Virus record (IMG/VR): IMGVR_UViG_3300037586_005524
Span: 1-64,000 of that record
Source of the DNA: a virus
Length of the DNA stretch: 64,000 nt
Direction: 5' to 3' (one strand)
Made by a program: the position numbers and the translations under genes. Positions 8,601-19,200 of this stretch are shown piece after piece. Under the pieces are notes generated by a model. It saw nothing but the letters and a program-made list of their open reading frames with translations. It ran no database searches and was not told the DNA's origin. The number at the start of each line of letters is the position of its first letter. Position 1 is the stretch's first letter.

Positions 8601-8993
8601 TTCCCACTCTGGGGTTGCCTGAGTAGAAACAGTTCTTATTTTTTTCTTTGCTAAAACGCGAAAAGTTTTGGCATGAGTCTGGCCGGGTGACTGGCGCCAC
8701 TTTGGACTTGGGCGTACAAATCTATTTTCTGTTTCGTTTCCCCAGCCTGGAAGGTCGACCAGTGAGTCGCCGGCGCCACCGGAATACATCCAGTGTCCAA
8801 AATAAGGTCTTAGTGGGTCTCCAGGGTGTCCCTCGCCCGTCATCGCGGTGGAATGAATGATCGTGGGGTTTAAATATAGAGGGGTTATAGACCCATAGAT
8901 TTTTTGCGCATTTTGGTGAGCCAATGAGAGGTGTTCGTTGAGCGTTTGGCCGCCAACGAGGCCGCCGGCAAGTAGATATGTTCTATGTGGCAT
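5631..8993 (-). CDS. Large virion structural protein with an FN3-like domain (1120 aa)
   Basis: A soluble protein of 1120 residues with no membrane segment. Residues of about 920-1005 look like a fibronectin type III fold: a YTYQIFRLEK strand, then NKKYYYMFRSTDRHGYVSNP and a final FEVELI strand. FN3 domains are common on phage tail and fibre proteins. The first 350 residues are rich in Trp, His and Pro and are encoded by DNA of clearly higher G+C than the rest. Its ATG overlaps the upstream stop in a TAATG junction, indicating coupled translation. I cannot name a T4 counterpart; a baseplate or appendage role is inferred from position. Confidence 0.6.
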   Translation of the reverse strand: MPHRTYLLAGGLVGGQTLNEHLSLAHQNAQKIYGSITPLYLNPTIIHSTAMTGEGHPGDPLRPYFGHWMYSGGAGDSLVDLPGWGNETENRFVRPSPKWRQSPGQTHAKTFRVLAKKKIRTVSTQATPEWETFKSWWQSSAAENPETLDQWHAYAIEAIHSGYLPHYHEGYINAHNSGFTTGVFINSAWAEIANFFKDSDIGIDILATLKTTGHDPLDGPFPPHHTHLIDIYEPGVYPDMYNPKLNGWLYDADHHDAMSRVGFETYKPFYEKMGFHGTPEVTHQGTEGPKVTTQKQLAELIVIDEFGLTVPEEVIFLETTDIFYSNEAARKVMMDAGEETMNPMEAGNQWQLWSPKVNLVFAKHIRETYKNRTHAYGPSSVSKGINEYNLYTDSAFHLNHPRFDPARQSSVVNYSNLNYEAAVNILSDQQHLLIPNSYLLGQLAENKERFYRQFPDGTVANTIYGDLLTVGGIAKYSLDPSLMINSYAWYFDQNIGVDQYMQIWTQMVNPNENNSISVPSLEKPEGAFIFGFPKYKFLQEYRFDLFHQPWATDITINVPEARPADQFLKKIFNSEGEGSDPDPSQDQLMLFLMALAAGNPLVMETEENYWKREVDSKESIDTFSWDLTQFVGAWSSDDFAVESSNLLSFDFGIENTGWHDLDDDINGIPLPARNAFWEVTDKLKEFANTRSIYEILNAPLYDGKEIKVSPGKQICQPPGRSRCAPREKYGVHYDMNPFSHTEIMFYEIEKSKHGQIVQRFFIAAPTNLSGEASIEYIDSQIKLNEGYDYTIYTYVIVVGNEYQYQDIQGETINLVDRYFPTPEGATKTQIIDVELASSTQKRPPVATIYTINKPKIKLLKIPYIKLPTLYTADAPPLYPNMEIFPYQNINNKLLFLFSQYVGEREDVPIPILPGDEELFNKAKSAQGTSSEIIFKSDEPDYTYQIFRLEKHPIDWSDFSTALRKEMAPDKKDFIDNVSPNKKYYYMFRSTDRHGYVSNPSPIFEVELIDDSGAIYLSNKIVDFTEKTSREKTKSMKKYVHIVPTIKQSNLSAPEAASIYDAESKQDQDVILGPLFGRPRAKKFKVRITSKSSGKMFDLNLNFVHSHEGLGYDLKPKAPID

Positions 8994-11900
8994 TAATACG
9001 TCCTCCCTCCGCCAGAACTCATTCCTCCCCCTGTTGTAGTAACGGTTCCTGGCGTAGTGGCAGTTGTTATAGCTGCTGTTGTTTGTGTAGTCTTAGTTTT
9101 GCTTGTCTGCCGAAACTTGGCCGCTTCGCCAAACATCATATTAGTTCTTACAAAATTACTGTTTATTTTTAATAAGCTATTATTATCTAGTGAGGTGGGG
9201 ACCTCTACTGGCCTTATTGTTCTTTTTGGTCTCCGCGCTGCCGTGCGAGGGGTTCCTTCAGCATTAATCAAAAAACATTGATTAAAAAGGTTTAAATCTA
9301 AAACCCTATTTTGATTAAAACATAATTTAGGATTAGTATATGGACTTAGGCGGCATAATAATTTTTTATTTGGACTGCGTGAGGCATTTTCAAGATGATC
9401 TCTTCTCAATCTTGTCCAAATAGGAGCGGCTATCGCTCCTCTATCAAAGCCAACCAGCACTTCAATTAAAACTATATTCTTTTGATTTAAATAATAAAAA
9501 GCTGCATTTTTTAATTGTTTTAATTGGGGCTCGCCGTTGTCATACCATGCTTGTTTAGTCAACGTAGAGCCTGCGCTACTAGCAGCTATAGCTTTTAATT
9601 GATTTGGCAAAAATTTAAATTCTGATGTTGATAAATTTTGTTTGCTTATATTAAGATTTAGTGCAGTGCTGCAACAACAGATTTCTTTTGCTATATCCAA
9701 GTTGTTCATATAAAATAAGGGGGCAAATATAAATGATGGATTAATTTTGGTTTCCTCTGTTATATTAATTCGATCTTCTCTGTCGTCTTTCGCTTGAATT
9801 TCTTTTTTATATTTTTCTGCAACGGAATTGTGCATTAATTTTGCAATTGTATTTTCTTCCTTGCTAGGTATTTCGTTGCATGAAGATTCATATTTTTTTA
9901 AAGCAGTCGTATTTATAATCGCCATATTCTGCGCTAAACCATTTTTAACATGTGTAGAGAATCCATCTGATTTTTGAGCAAATATATCCCCGGTCGTGCA
10001 TGAATTTGATTGTGATTTTCCAACTTCGGCTAAAGTTGAAATATTTTCTTTATGTAGCCGATTCATAGTTTTATGGGAGTACAGATCCATTAGCACACTA
10101 AAATGTCCTAATTCTGAGGCATTCTGTATCTGGCCCTGATCTCCTTTCCCATAAGTTCTAAAATTTCTACCTAGTATTTTAATTAAAGCAGGGGTCAAGT
10201 AGGAAAATTGAGTTGTACTCAATTGATTCTCGTACCTTTTATTGCCGGCTAAAATTCCTGTTTGTTGGGCGCTCTGCTTAAAAAATCGTAAATTTTCATT
10301 CATTGTTCTTCGTAAAAAGTCCGCGCTAGAAAAAGTCATCAAGCCTATTTCAGATGTTTTTGAACCATAAATAACGTCAAGATAGTCATATCCAACCTCT
10401 CCATTGTTTTTTGCGTTGAATATATCGGGAAAAACATGATTTATAGAAATAGTTTGTGTAAATGTTTTTTTTCCGGAAATAACTGCGTTAGAATTCATCT
10501 CATCTATATTTCTTGTGTTTTTAGAAGGAAACTCTTCTACTAAATCTTGAATAAAAGAACTAACATTATTATATATATCAATTACTTTTGATATACTTTC
10601 TGTGGTTGCGGTATTAGGAGAGGACAAGATATACATTTGCTGCTCATCATTATTTTCTAAATTGGCAAACGCCTTCACCGCTTTCAATAATATATTCAAG
10701 GCCCAGACCCACGGGCCTTTGTCATTTACCATATAATTTTTTCTAAGAGTGCCAGATTTAAAATCTTTAAAATATAATTCCATTGCTTTTCGACCTTCTG
10801 TTAAATCATTTAAAAGCTGTTTTATATATTTTATTGTCCCGTCTTCAACTTCTAATTTTACACCATATTTGAATAACCCATCTTTTATATCTTGCATTGA
10901 TATATCTGTTGAGCCAAAATATCTAATTTGTTTAGATGAGTTTAAATTATTAAAAGTGCTGGTTGATGGTTCGAGATATAAACCTTTGACCTCTGTTAAC
11001 TTGCCAATTATTTTTTTTACATTACTAATATGATTTGCTATGTGAGGATCTTTTTTTACAGAATAGTCTGTTGTGGCGACGACGGCGCCAACTTGTGTTG
11101 ATCGTGCAATAGTTTGTTGAACATTGTTGTGGCTTTTGCTTTCTGGAGAAATGTCGCCGGCTTCATTAACTTTCTCTCGTGTTAACACTATATTTTTTAT
11201 TTCGCTTAAGCTCATTATTTCATCAAAACTAAGTTTGCTAGAATCTAGAGCTAAAGAAAAATCAGTTTCACTAGCAACCAATCTAGGTAATTTGAAATTA
11301 TTTTTGCTAATTTCTCCCAAATCAATTGCAAAAAAGAGCCTAATAAATCCATTTTTATCGTTTGTTATACACAAATTAGAAAATTGAGCATTTTTTTTAT
11401 CAATCAAGGGTTTATTTTCTAATAATCTACAACTAAAATTTACTTTTGATATTTTATCGAGGACCCTATAATCATGCAATGTTGTATTTGGAATTTTTAC
11501 AAGATTTAATTTTGGACCTATAACAGAAGAATTATCTCCCATAGAACCAACATGCCCATCTGATGTAAACTGTACTGGACCCGTCCAAACTCTTTTGCCT
11601 CCTTGAGAAACTAAATAGTCTTCTTGCCCTTTGGGCAAAGTAACTGTTGAATCTCGAAAAACAAAAACATTAGCGTTCCTCACTATTGTTTTATTCCTAA
11701 AGACGTCCTCTGAAGCAATTGTCGCTGTGTTGATTAATAAATTTTTATAACTTGGGCTGGAAGATATTCTCCTTGCATGCCGTGGGTGATTTGGGTTATA
11801 TTGACAAATGGCATAGAACGATAAGTCCGAAGTATTCTTATCAATAAAAAATTCTTGTGTGACTGTGTTTTTAGAGCCCAAATCAAACGTCTTGACTTCT

Positions 11901-12175
11901 GCCTTTGATAAACTTATCTTTCCAAGGCTGCCATCATTTTTTGAATTTTCTATTAATTCAAAAATTGCTTTTTTGTTATTTAATTTAAGTTTTTTAATTA
12001 TATCTTTGTCGGCTATTTTAACAATACTTAATTGCATTGTTTCAGTCATTGGGCCCACTTTTGTGTTATTCATATAAACCGTTATAGTCACTCTAATATT
12101 CTTTTCAGCCGTAGTCGGCTCTAAAGTTATTTTAGAAATATATGGTTGCACTACTTCTGTTTCTGGATATCCCAT
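8993..12175 (-). CDS. Large virion structural protein with Thr/Gly-rich tail (1060 aa)
   Basis: A Lys/Asn-rich protein without recognised domains. The N-terminal 150 residues look like a beta sandwich (KITLEPTTAEKNIRVTITVY). The last 35 residues are a Thr-rich then Gly-rich low-complexity tail ending GGGMSSGGGRTY, of the kind that tethers or interlocks virion proteins. I prefer the ATG at 12175, which overlaps the upstream TAA (TAATG) and has GGAG 8 bases before it, over a GTG nine bases earlier. It is flanked on both sides by structural genes with the same coupling style. Role in the tail is inferred; no family name can be given. Confidence 0.55.
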   Translation of the reverse strand: MGYPETEVVQPYISKITLEPTTAEKNIRVTITVYMNNTKVGPMTETMQLSIVKIADKDIIKKLKLNNKKAIFELIENSKNDGSLGKISLSKAEVKTFDLGSKNTVTQEFFIDKNTSDLSFYAICQYNPNHPRHARRISSSPSYKNLLINTATIASEDVFRNKTIVRNANVFVFRDSTVTLPKGQEDYLVSQGGKRVWTGPVQFTSDGHVGSMGDNSSVIGPKLNLVKIPNTTLHDYRVLDKISKVNFSCRLLENKPLIDKKNAQFSNLCITNDKNGFIRLFFAIDLGEISKNNFKLPRLVASETDFSLALDSSKLSFDEIMSLSEIKNIVLTREKVNEAGDISPESKSHNNVQQTIARSTQVGAVVATTDYSVKKDPHIANHISNVKKIIGKLTEVKGLYLEPSTSTFNNLNSSKQIRYFGSTDISMQDIKDGLFKYGVKLEVEDGTIKYIKQLLNDLTEGRKAMELYFKDFKSGTLRKNYMVNDKGPWVWALNILLKAVKAFANLENNDEQQMYILSSPNTATTESISKVIDIYNNVSSFIQDLVEEFPSKNTRNIDEMNSNAVISGKKTFTQTISINHVFPDIFNAKNNGEVGYDYLDVIYGSKTSEIGLMTFSSADFLRRTMNENLRFFKQSAQQTGILAGNKRYENQLSTTQFSYLTPALIKILGRNFRTYGKGDQGQIQNASELGHFSVLMDLYSHKTMNRLHKENISTLAEVGKSQSNSCTTGDIFAQKSDGFSTHVKNGLAQNMAIINTTALKKYESSCNEIPSKEENTIAKLMHNSVAEKYKKEIQAKDDREDRINITEETKINPSFIFAPLFYMNNLDIAKEICCCSTALNLNISKQNLSTSEFKFLPNQLKAIAASSAGSTLTKQAWYDNGEPQLKQLKNAAFYYLNQKNIVLIEVLVGFDRGAIAAPIWTRLRRDHLENASRSPNKKLLCRLSPYTNPKLCFNQNRVLDLNLFNQCFLINAEGTPRTAARRPKRTIRPVEVPTSLDNNSLLKINSNFVRTNMMFGEAAKFRQTSKTKTTQTTAAITTATTPGTVTTTGGGMSSGGGRTY

Positions 12176-13272
12176 TAATCGCACTCCGGAGTTGTTTCTG
12201 TTGCTTCTTTATAAATATCTGATGATAAAATATTTACCTCGGGTTCTTGTAAACAATCTAGTGGATCTGCCACAAAATGTCCTTTTTGTTTTGCTGCTGG
12301 TTTTAATTTACATATTAAATCTTTATCAATTTCATGATCAACATACACATTAAAAAAATGTTCCACGAAGGAGGAGTCTAAAGGAGTTAATTTCATTTTT
12401 AAATCTTCTTCAATAGATTTTATGTTTTCTTCTTCAGATTTTAAAAGGCCTTTTTCATTGACACTCGATGGATTTTTAGTGAAAGACAGTGATTTTAAAA
12501 ATGCGCCCACTGCTTCAAGCGTAGCATTTCCTTCGGCCACAACATGCGAATCAACTTCAAAAACTTCAATGTCAAAATTTTCTTTTAAAAACGGGACATT
12601 ATGTTCATTAATTTCTAATGTTACAAAATCTTCTTGAAAATCATAATATCCATCTGAATATACAGGAGGATTTTCATGTAGCTCATCAAATTCTTTTAGT
12701 CTAAGATCCGTGCTTTTGTTTATATTGTGCTCAGAAGTCTCCGGATCTTTATTTAAAGATTTTGCAACGGTTTTATATTCAATTTTAACGTCTATTTGAG
12801 GTATCTGCAAATATGGGTGCATGCTAGCAGTTAAATAGGATACGCTGCTGCCTGTTATAGCATTGTATAAAAATTTAATATCCCAGGACGGCGCATATTC
12901 ACTATCAAAACTGCAGTTTCCAAGTGGCAAAGACAAAGTATATTGTTTTATATATGAAGGAGGATGTTGTATTGGGTCGCATTCACCAGTATTAATACAC
13001 GCTTCAGTGGCGTCGTCGGGCCAAGATAATTTTGGAAGATCTGTATTCTGAAACGTATATTGGGTCTTTAGTCTTGGGACTTCTTTAATCCTATCTTTAA
13101 TATCGTTTTGTAATTCTGTAAACTCAGGCCTTGCATACTTACCATCATATAGAATCTCATCATCAAAAAACGCATATTGTGCTGGTTTAAATTCACCATT
13201 TAAAAGCAGATACTCCCCATATGGTGTTAATTCTAAATCTATTACATCTTCTTTTTTATTAAAAAATTCCAT
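12175..13272 (-). CDS. Virion structural protein (365 aa)
   Basis: The N-terminus MEFFNKKEDVIDLELTPYGE with LLLNGEFKPAQYAFFDDEI shortly after is a pattern I recognise in structural genes of large T4-like environmental phages. It resembles the N-terminal attachment module of the 351-residue protein (both describe a 'TxxG...G.FkpxxyaffDDeI' type start). The rest is acidic and Lys-rich with long helical stretches near residues 255-290. No catalytic motif is visible. It lies between the 3064-residue giant and the 1060-residue protein. A tail-appendage or baseplate role is likely, but the precise one is unknown. Confidence 0.55.
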   Translation of the reverse strand: MEFFNKKEDVIDLELTPYGEYLLLNGEFKPAQYAFFDDEILYDGKYARPEFTELQNDIKDRIKEVPRLKTQYTFQNTDLPKLSWPDDATEACINTGECDPIQHPPSYIKQYTLSLPLGNCSFDSEYAPSWDIKFLYNAITGSSVSYLTASMHPYLQIPQIDVKIEYKTVAKSLNKDPETSEHNINKSTDLRLKEFDELHENPPVYSDGYYDFQEDFVTLEINEHNVPFLKENFDIEVFEVDSHVVAEGNATLEAVGAFLKSLSFTKNPSSVNEKGLLKSEEENIKSIEEDLKMKLTPLDSSFVEHFFNVYVDHEIDKDLICKLKPAAKQKGHFVADPLDCLQEPEVNILSSDIYKEATETTPECD

Positions 13273-13284
13273 TTCTTTTTATTC

Positions 13285-16200
13285 CTAGTCTATAAGTCCT
13301 AATTTCGTACCAGTTGATTGCGCAGTTGATCCTTGTCCCCTGCTTTTTTCTTGCCCATCTATTAATTGTAATTTATTTCCTGTCTGCTCTACAACACTTT
13401 GCATCGTAGTGACAGTTGTTGCTGAACGAGTCTCCTCTTGGATATCTGGGTGTCGAGAAGAAATACTTTGGGCGCCTTCGCCAGTAACTACTATGCCTTC
13501 TCCTCCCGAGCCAAGAGAGCCCATATCTGATTTAAGGCTCGCTGCTGATGGATGTACTTGTACCATTCCTTTCCCGCCAAATTGTGCTTCAACATCTACT
13601 TTTATTAATTCAACTAACGAACAAAAATCATATGGCCAGTTATAACTATAATCTAGGCCATATCCAGATGCAACATCGCTTTCAAGACGAGCATATTCTA
13701 TTATATCTTCAATATTAGTGCGGATGCCAGAAGAAAGAAGCCCGTGTTTTATGTTTGATGGTGCACTAGGCGCCATATCCATCTTTACTGCGGGGCCGTT
13801 GGCATCTCCGTTATTTCCTCCATTGGTGGGTCCGCCAATGAATTCATTGGTGGATCTGAGCGGGTGAAATGGGTTGGCGGATCCATGTGAATCTACTTGC
13901 GGCGCCGTAGCCTGAATTCCAAGTTGGACGCCGGCAGGTGCTGGGCCCGCATCTGGTCTTGGTGGCAGCATTCCAGCTAAATTAATTACTTTATCAAAAT
14001 AATTCCATTTCGCTTTTTGTTTAACTTTAAAAATCATCCAATGTAAATCTGGATTTTTTAGATCTTTTGCTGTTAATAATTCTCCTTGTTCTAGTCGATG
14101 ACAAATGGTGGCTTTCTCTTTTTTGTGTGTTTGTGCTATTTCTGGTTGTATATTCTGCCATATATTTGCAATTTCTTCTTGTGAAAATTCATGTTCAAAT
14201 TCAAAAAGATACATAGCAAAAGGTCTAAATCTCTTAGACCCAAACTTTTTTAATTGTGTCAAGAAGTCAAATTGTGGCGGAATGATATACCGCTGCATTG
14301 TTTTTACCATATTATAAACAGAAGTTGTGACACTGCTTTCTTCTGGTGTTTTACCTGCTAAAATATCTGCTACGGCTCTTTTAACGATGTTCTTATGTAT
14401 ATTGATAAATTTTGTTTGCACTCTACCTGTACGTTTGTTGAACTTCTTAATCACTGGTATTGCAACCACTGCTTCTCTAATTGTCTTTTCTTTATCGTCT
14501 GGCAAGATTCCTAATTTTTTAAGTCCTTTGTCAATTGTAAGCAGATCTGCCAGAGATTCATTGCCTGCTACGTCAAGAACGCCTAAGAATATTCCTTTTG
14601 AATTATCCGTTTCATAAACACCTTTTTGGTGCCACATGCCTTTTGTAGATGAGTCGCCCTCAGAGAAAGAAGTCTTTGTAACATTTGTAAAATTAAGTAT
14701 AGGAGTTTCAAATTTAGGTTGTATAACAAAACGTGCATCTTTTTGAAATATACTAACAGAAGCTGTTAAATTCATCATAGCAATATCTTGAAGATAATCC
14801 GCGCTATGTGTTCCGGAGCCAGATAACTGTGAGCCGTCGACACTTCTATGTTTTGTAATTGTAGAATTCGAAATGATTTCATCTAATGTATATTCATTGG
14901 CGCCTTCTGTACCGTATCTTTCTGCAACTGTGTGTTTCCATGGTGTAAAAGAATACTCAACATAAGAATAACCAGTTACAGAATCACTATAATAATAAGG
15001 AGGTGTAAATGGTGCATAGCCTCCTGGTCCACCATCCTTGCATGAATCAACTGTTGGGCCAAAAGCGCTTTCCCGATTGTACATAGAGAAATTTCTAGTA
15101 TTATTTGTAGAAACATCTTGATGGTCTGCTAAATAAATTCTCATTTTATAAACGTTTGTACTATCAACAATATAGCTATCTTCATTTTTTGATGAAATGA
15201 GCGTAGATACTTCTCCATTTTTTAAGAATAGATCAATAGAAGTGGCAAGAAAATTATGCATCGCCAGTTTGTAAGTATCGCTTTTAACAAGATCTAATTT
15301 GATACTACCAGTTGCAATAGGGCTGGCCTCAGTTGAATCAGCAGAGCCGCTTACTCTGGCAGTTGGATCTGGTTCTGCTTCATAAATATATGATCCATTG
15401 CCAATGTAAGTTTCTGGTCGAACTAAGCTGTCAAAAGGTAATCTATAATCAAATGATGCAGAAAGTCTATACAAGTTTTCATGAGCAGCAGTACTGCCGG
15501 TGCCTAAAGAATATGGCGTAGTCATCGTAACTGTTCCACCTGCTGTTGTAGTGCCAGGTTGCTTAGTATAAATTGGATAATCAACAGCAACTCCTGATTT
15601 AATTGAATTATATAAAATTCCAGGAGCAAAAAATGGTGTTAGAGCGATTCTTCTTTTAGAATTGTCCTCATATTTATCTGTGCCATATTCTGTTGATGAA
15701 TATGATTGACTAAATAATGTTGCCAATTGTAATGTTCTATCTGCTGGATAAAATCCTTTATATGGCAAAAGTTTCATGATCGCGTTACAAGTTAATGCGA
15801 TTCTGGAAGGCTCAATAACCCCTTTGTGATCTTCATAAATTAAAGAAAAATGCTTTAAAAAATCTGAGTGTGAATATGTTTTAAAGAAATTATTTACAGT
15901 GCTATCTGCATAATTTGAACCAGTACAAGTTAAAAACCCTTCCCTATCTGCAAAAAAGTTTCCATTTTTTTCATCTAAAAAGTATTCCATATGTTCACTC
16001 ATTCTAAATTCTGAAGCAATAGAATACTTTTGGCCCACTCTCCGTATCTCATTAGAATAATCATCATATGAATCATAAAATGGGTTGCCTGCTTCCCATA
16101 AAGTATCTCCATACAACATATCGCCTTCGGCGGCGCTGGCGCTTATAGGCCTAACATAACAAGCTGCTGGCGTAATTATATCTGTGCCTCCATGATGAAT

Positions 16201-19200
16201 TGAATAATTATTCTGTAGCTCGCCGGCGCCGTCATTTCCGGGAGAATGTTGGCCGCGTCTTGCTTCGGCGGCCGAACCTGTTCTTCCGTCCAGGGCCCAT
16301 ATACTTTGTTTAAGAATTGTTTGACCTTGAGAATTTGTTACATTAGTTTTAGTTCTATTGGACCGTGTTTCTCTCCAAAAATCAACAAAATAATTTGTCC
16401 TCATTCTTGCTTTTGCTAAATATACATTAATTTCTCTTGGATAAATCATTTCTCTATAATACAAACTAATAAGATTCGGCTTAAAAGAAACTACATCCTC
16501 TAAATAAAGATTTTTAATATAATCATATACTTGATCTCCGCCATAAAGTTTAGATTTAAGTTTATTCTGTACTTCGATATTTGCGAAACTTGCTAAATTG
16601 TTTCCATACGTATGTTGGATTATACCCTCTTTAAACACATGAACCATAGGCTTAAAACGACTTGTTGCCAAAGATTCAGTATGATGCTCAAGCCTATTGT
16701 CATAAAAGAAAGATAACATACTGTCTTTTCTTTCTTTTCTCATAACTGGATGTTGAGCTAATCTTGCCTGTTTCCAAGACGGCCAGCCATAAGGGCCTTG
16801 TCGATGGAGAATTAAACTATTAAAATCGTTGGGGCGCACAATCGATGCAATATTTGTATTTTTATAAACTCCATTAGAAGAGCTTAGAAGGTTCAAGGGT
16901 GAATCAAGGGGATCATAAATTAATGTATTGAGCCCAACAAAATCAACCGGTATTGTGGGGCCGCCCGCAATTGCTGCGGCGCCAGTGAGACTAGCACTTA
17001 ATAATGTTAAATCAGTAGAAGCATCCGGACCATATCGTCTAATATCGTTAGTTCGTGGGGTTTCATAACCATACAAAACTGACCCAGTATAACCAACAAT
17101 TAAACTAGCTGATATCCAAGAATATTGCATATCTGTTCTTGGAATTGGATGTTGAACCCAATAATTATCATAAGCAACCCCGGTAGGAAATGTAGTTGCC
17201 ACTTTCGTAGAATCCCCTTCAAGCTCTATTCTTCTTCGTGGGTTTCTATTAACCTTGTGATAAGAAGGCATTGGCTGGCCAGAAGTGCTAACACCCGCAT
17301 ATCCTGCTGATTTTACATCAGTTTGAGTGCCCGCATAGGAACCACCTTTGGCCGGGTCTTGAAAACCAGTACTAATGGCTGTTTCCCAGCTAGCAGAATA
17401 TTGTGCATCGCTCCAATATCCAAATTGGTTACAGTGGTTTGTTAAATATTCTTTGAGAGGTAATCGAGCTGCTAAATTTCTATAATTAAGACAATTATAT
17501 ACTGAGTATTCTCCAGATTCAAGATCTAAAAAGGCTGCGGCCATTGTTTCAGGGCCTCCTGGTGCACTAAATCTATTAACAAAAACAAACTCATTTGAAC
17601 CAGTTACAGAGCGATCAATAGATGTAAAATCAGGAACCCCTTGTACTGGTAGCTCTGCTGAATCTGGCTTTTGGCGATCAAGCCAATTAATATTTATGCC
17701 ATTGTTTTTAACAAAATATCTGTTATTGATTTTTCTTCCAGCGGTGGAAACGATATTATAATCAAATCTATAGTTTCCTATTTTTGTTGTGTGTTTTGGG
17801 TCTCTATAGCCGCCGGAGCCGGTTGTCGTACGAATATTTTCAATATTAACGGGACGCTTTGGCCCATTCCAGAACATTGAACGAGGGTTGTGGACAGAAG
17901 CAGATATAGGAGAAACAATTGTTACGTATTTGTTGCTTGAATCTTCTTTAAACACCAATCTCCAACCTTCTACTCTATTTGCCCTAGTATCTAAATTAGA
18001 GCCAACTTTAGCGCTGCCACTAAATTGCGACCAAACGTGTCTATATGGAAAGCCTCCAACCCATTTTTCGGTAAATGGACCTTGCATTGGTATTTCATAG
18101 TGTGGAGTATATATATCTTGGTGTAAATTAGCGAAGTCAATGCCGCCGGTGAAACTGCTTGAAAGTATTTTATTATATCCAGTAACGACAGAAGAACTCA
18201 TAATAGTGAAAGGGGTTGTCCATTTAGTATACGAATCCCCAAAATAATCGCGTTCTCCAGTGTCTGCGGAGGCGCCGCGGCTTTTTACTCTGGATGTGGT
18301 TAGAAATTCTCTCTTTTTATTTTTTGGAAAATATAGTCTCCTATATTCTTTGGCTATATCGCTTTCTGCAACCTTTTCATTTGTAACTTCCAAACCAACA
18401 CTTTCAGATCCAGAAACATTATTTATTAAAGTTTTAAATAAAGTTGGCTTTTTGTTTATTAAATTATTGACTCCGCCGTGTATTGGCTTAAATATATGTG
18501 CAGATAGTCTACCAGGACTCCGATTTGCTCTTTTAGATGTTTCAATTATAGCATCAAAGATTCTTTGTCTTGCACTATCGACGTCGCTATCTCCACTTGA
18601 AATTGCTGGTTCTGTAAGTTTGGCTCTTGTCCATGATAATGTATTTTTTGTTTCGTCATTTTTCTCCCAATCTTCATTGTCTGGGAGTCTCACGGTCATT
18701 TGAGTAGGTCCGTGCGCTTTCAATGTTTTTGTTAAACTTGGTTTGGCGGCATGGTGAGCCGAATGATGGTGCTCGGTAGTAAACTTGATTTGAATTTTGA
18801 TGCCATTATCATCTTTGGCTTCGCCGCCAAGGGTGCTTTCTAGTACATTTTTAGTATGCTTTTCTTTCTTTTCAATAATAGGTAATTTTGACCAATATTT
18901 ATTTCTTTCTAAGATATGGCTTTCAACCATATTTCTAATATTTTCAGAAAATCTTGAAGAAGCGGGAATAATTTGACGGATCATATTAGATATTGATTGA
19001 TCAATCCATTTATAATAATCAATATACTTCTCTAAATCTGGACTTACTATGTCGCCAGTGTTTTCTACTTTTCTTTCGAAGAAAAGTTGTCGTAGTTTTC
19101 CTAAAGCTTTATAATCTTGTCTGTATCGATTGGCTGGTTCCCCAATTAAATTATTAAAATCTTTAATTGTCGCAAAAAATCTTAACATTTCCTCAGAAAT

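Noticed and set aside
18260-18703. 147-codon plus-strand frame inside the 3064-residue gene
   Set aside because: Low-complexity, Ser/Leu-rich translation typical of an antisense shadow of an AT-rich gene; every supported gene here is on the minus strand.
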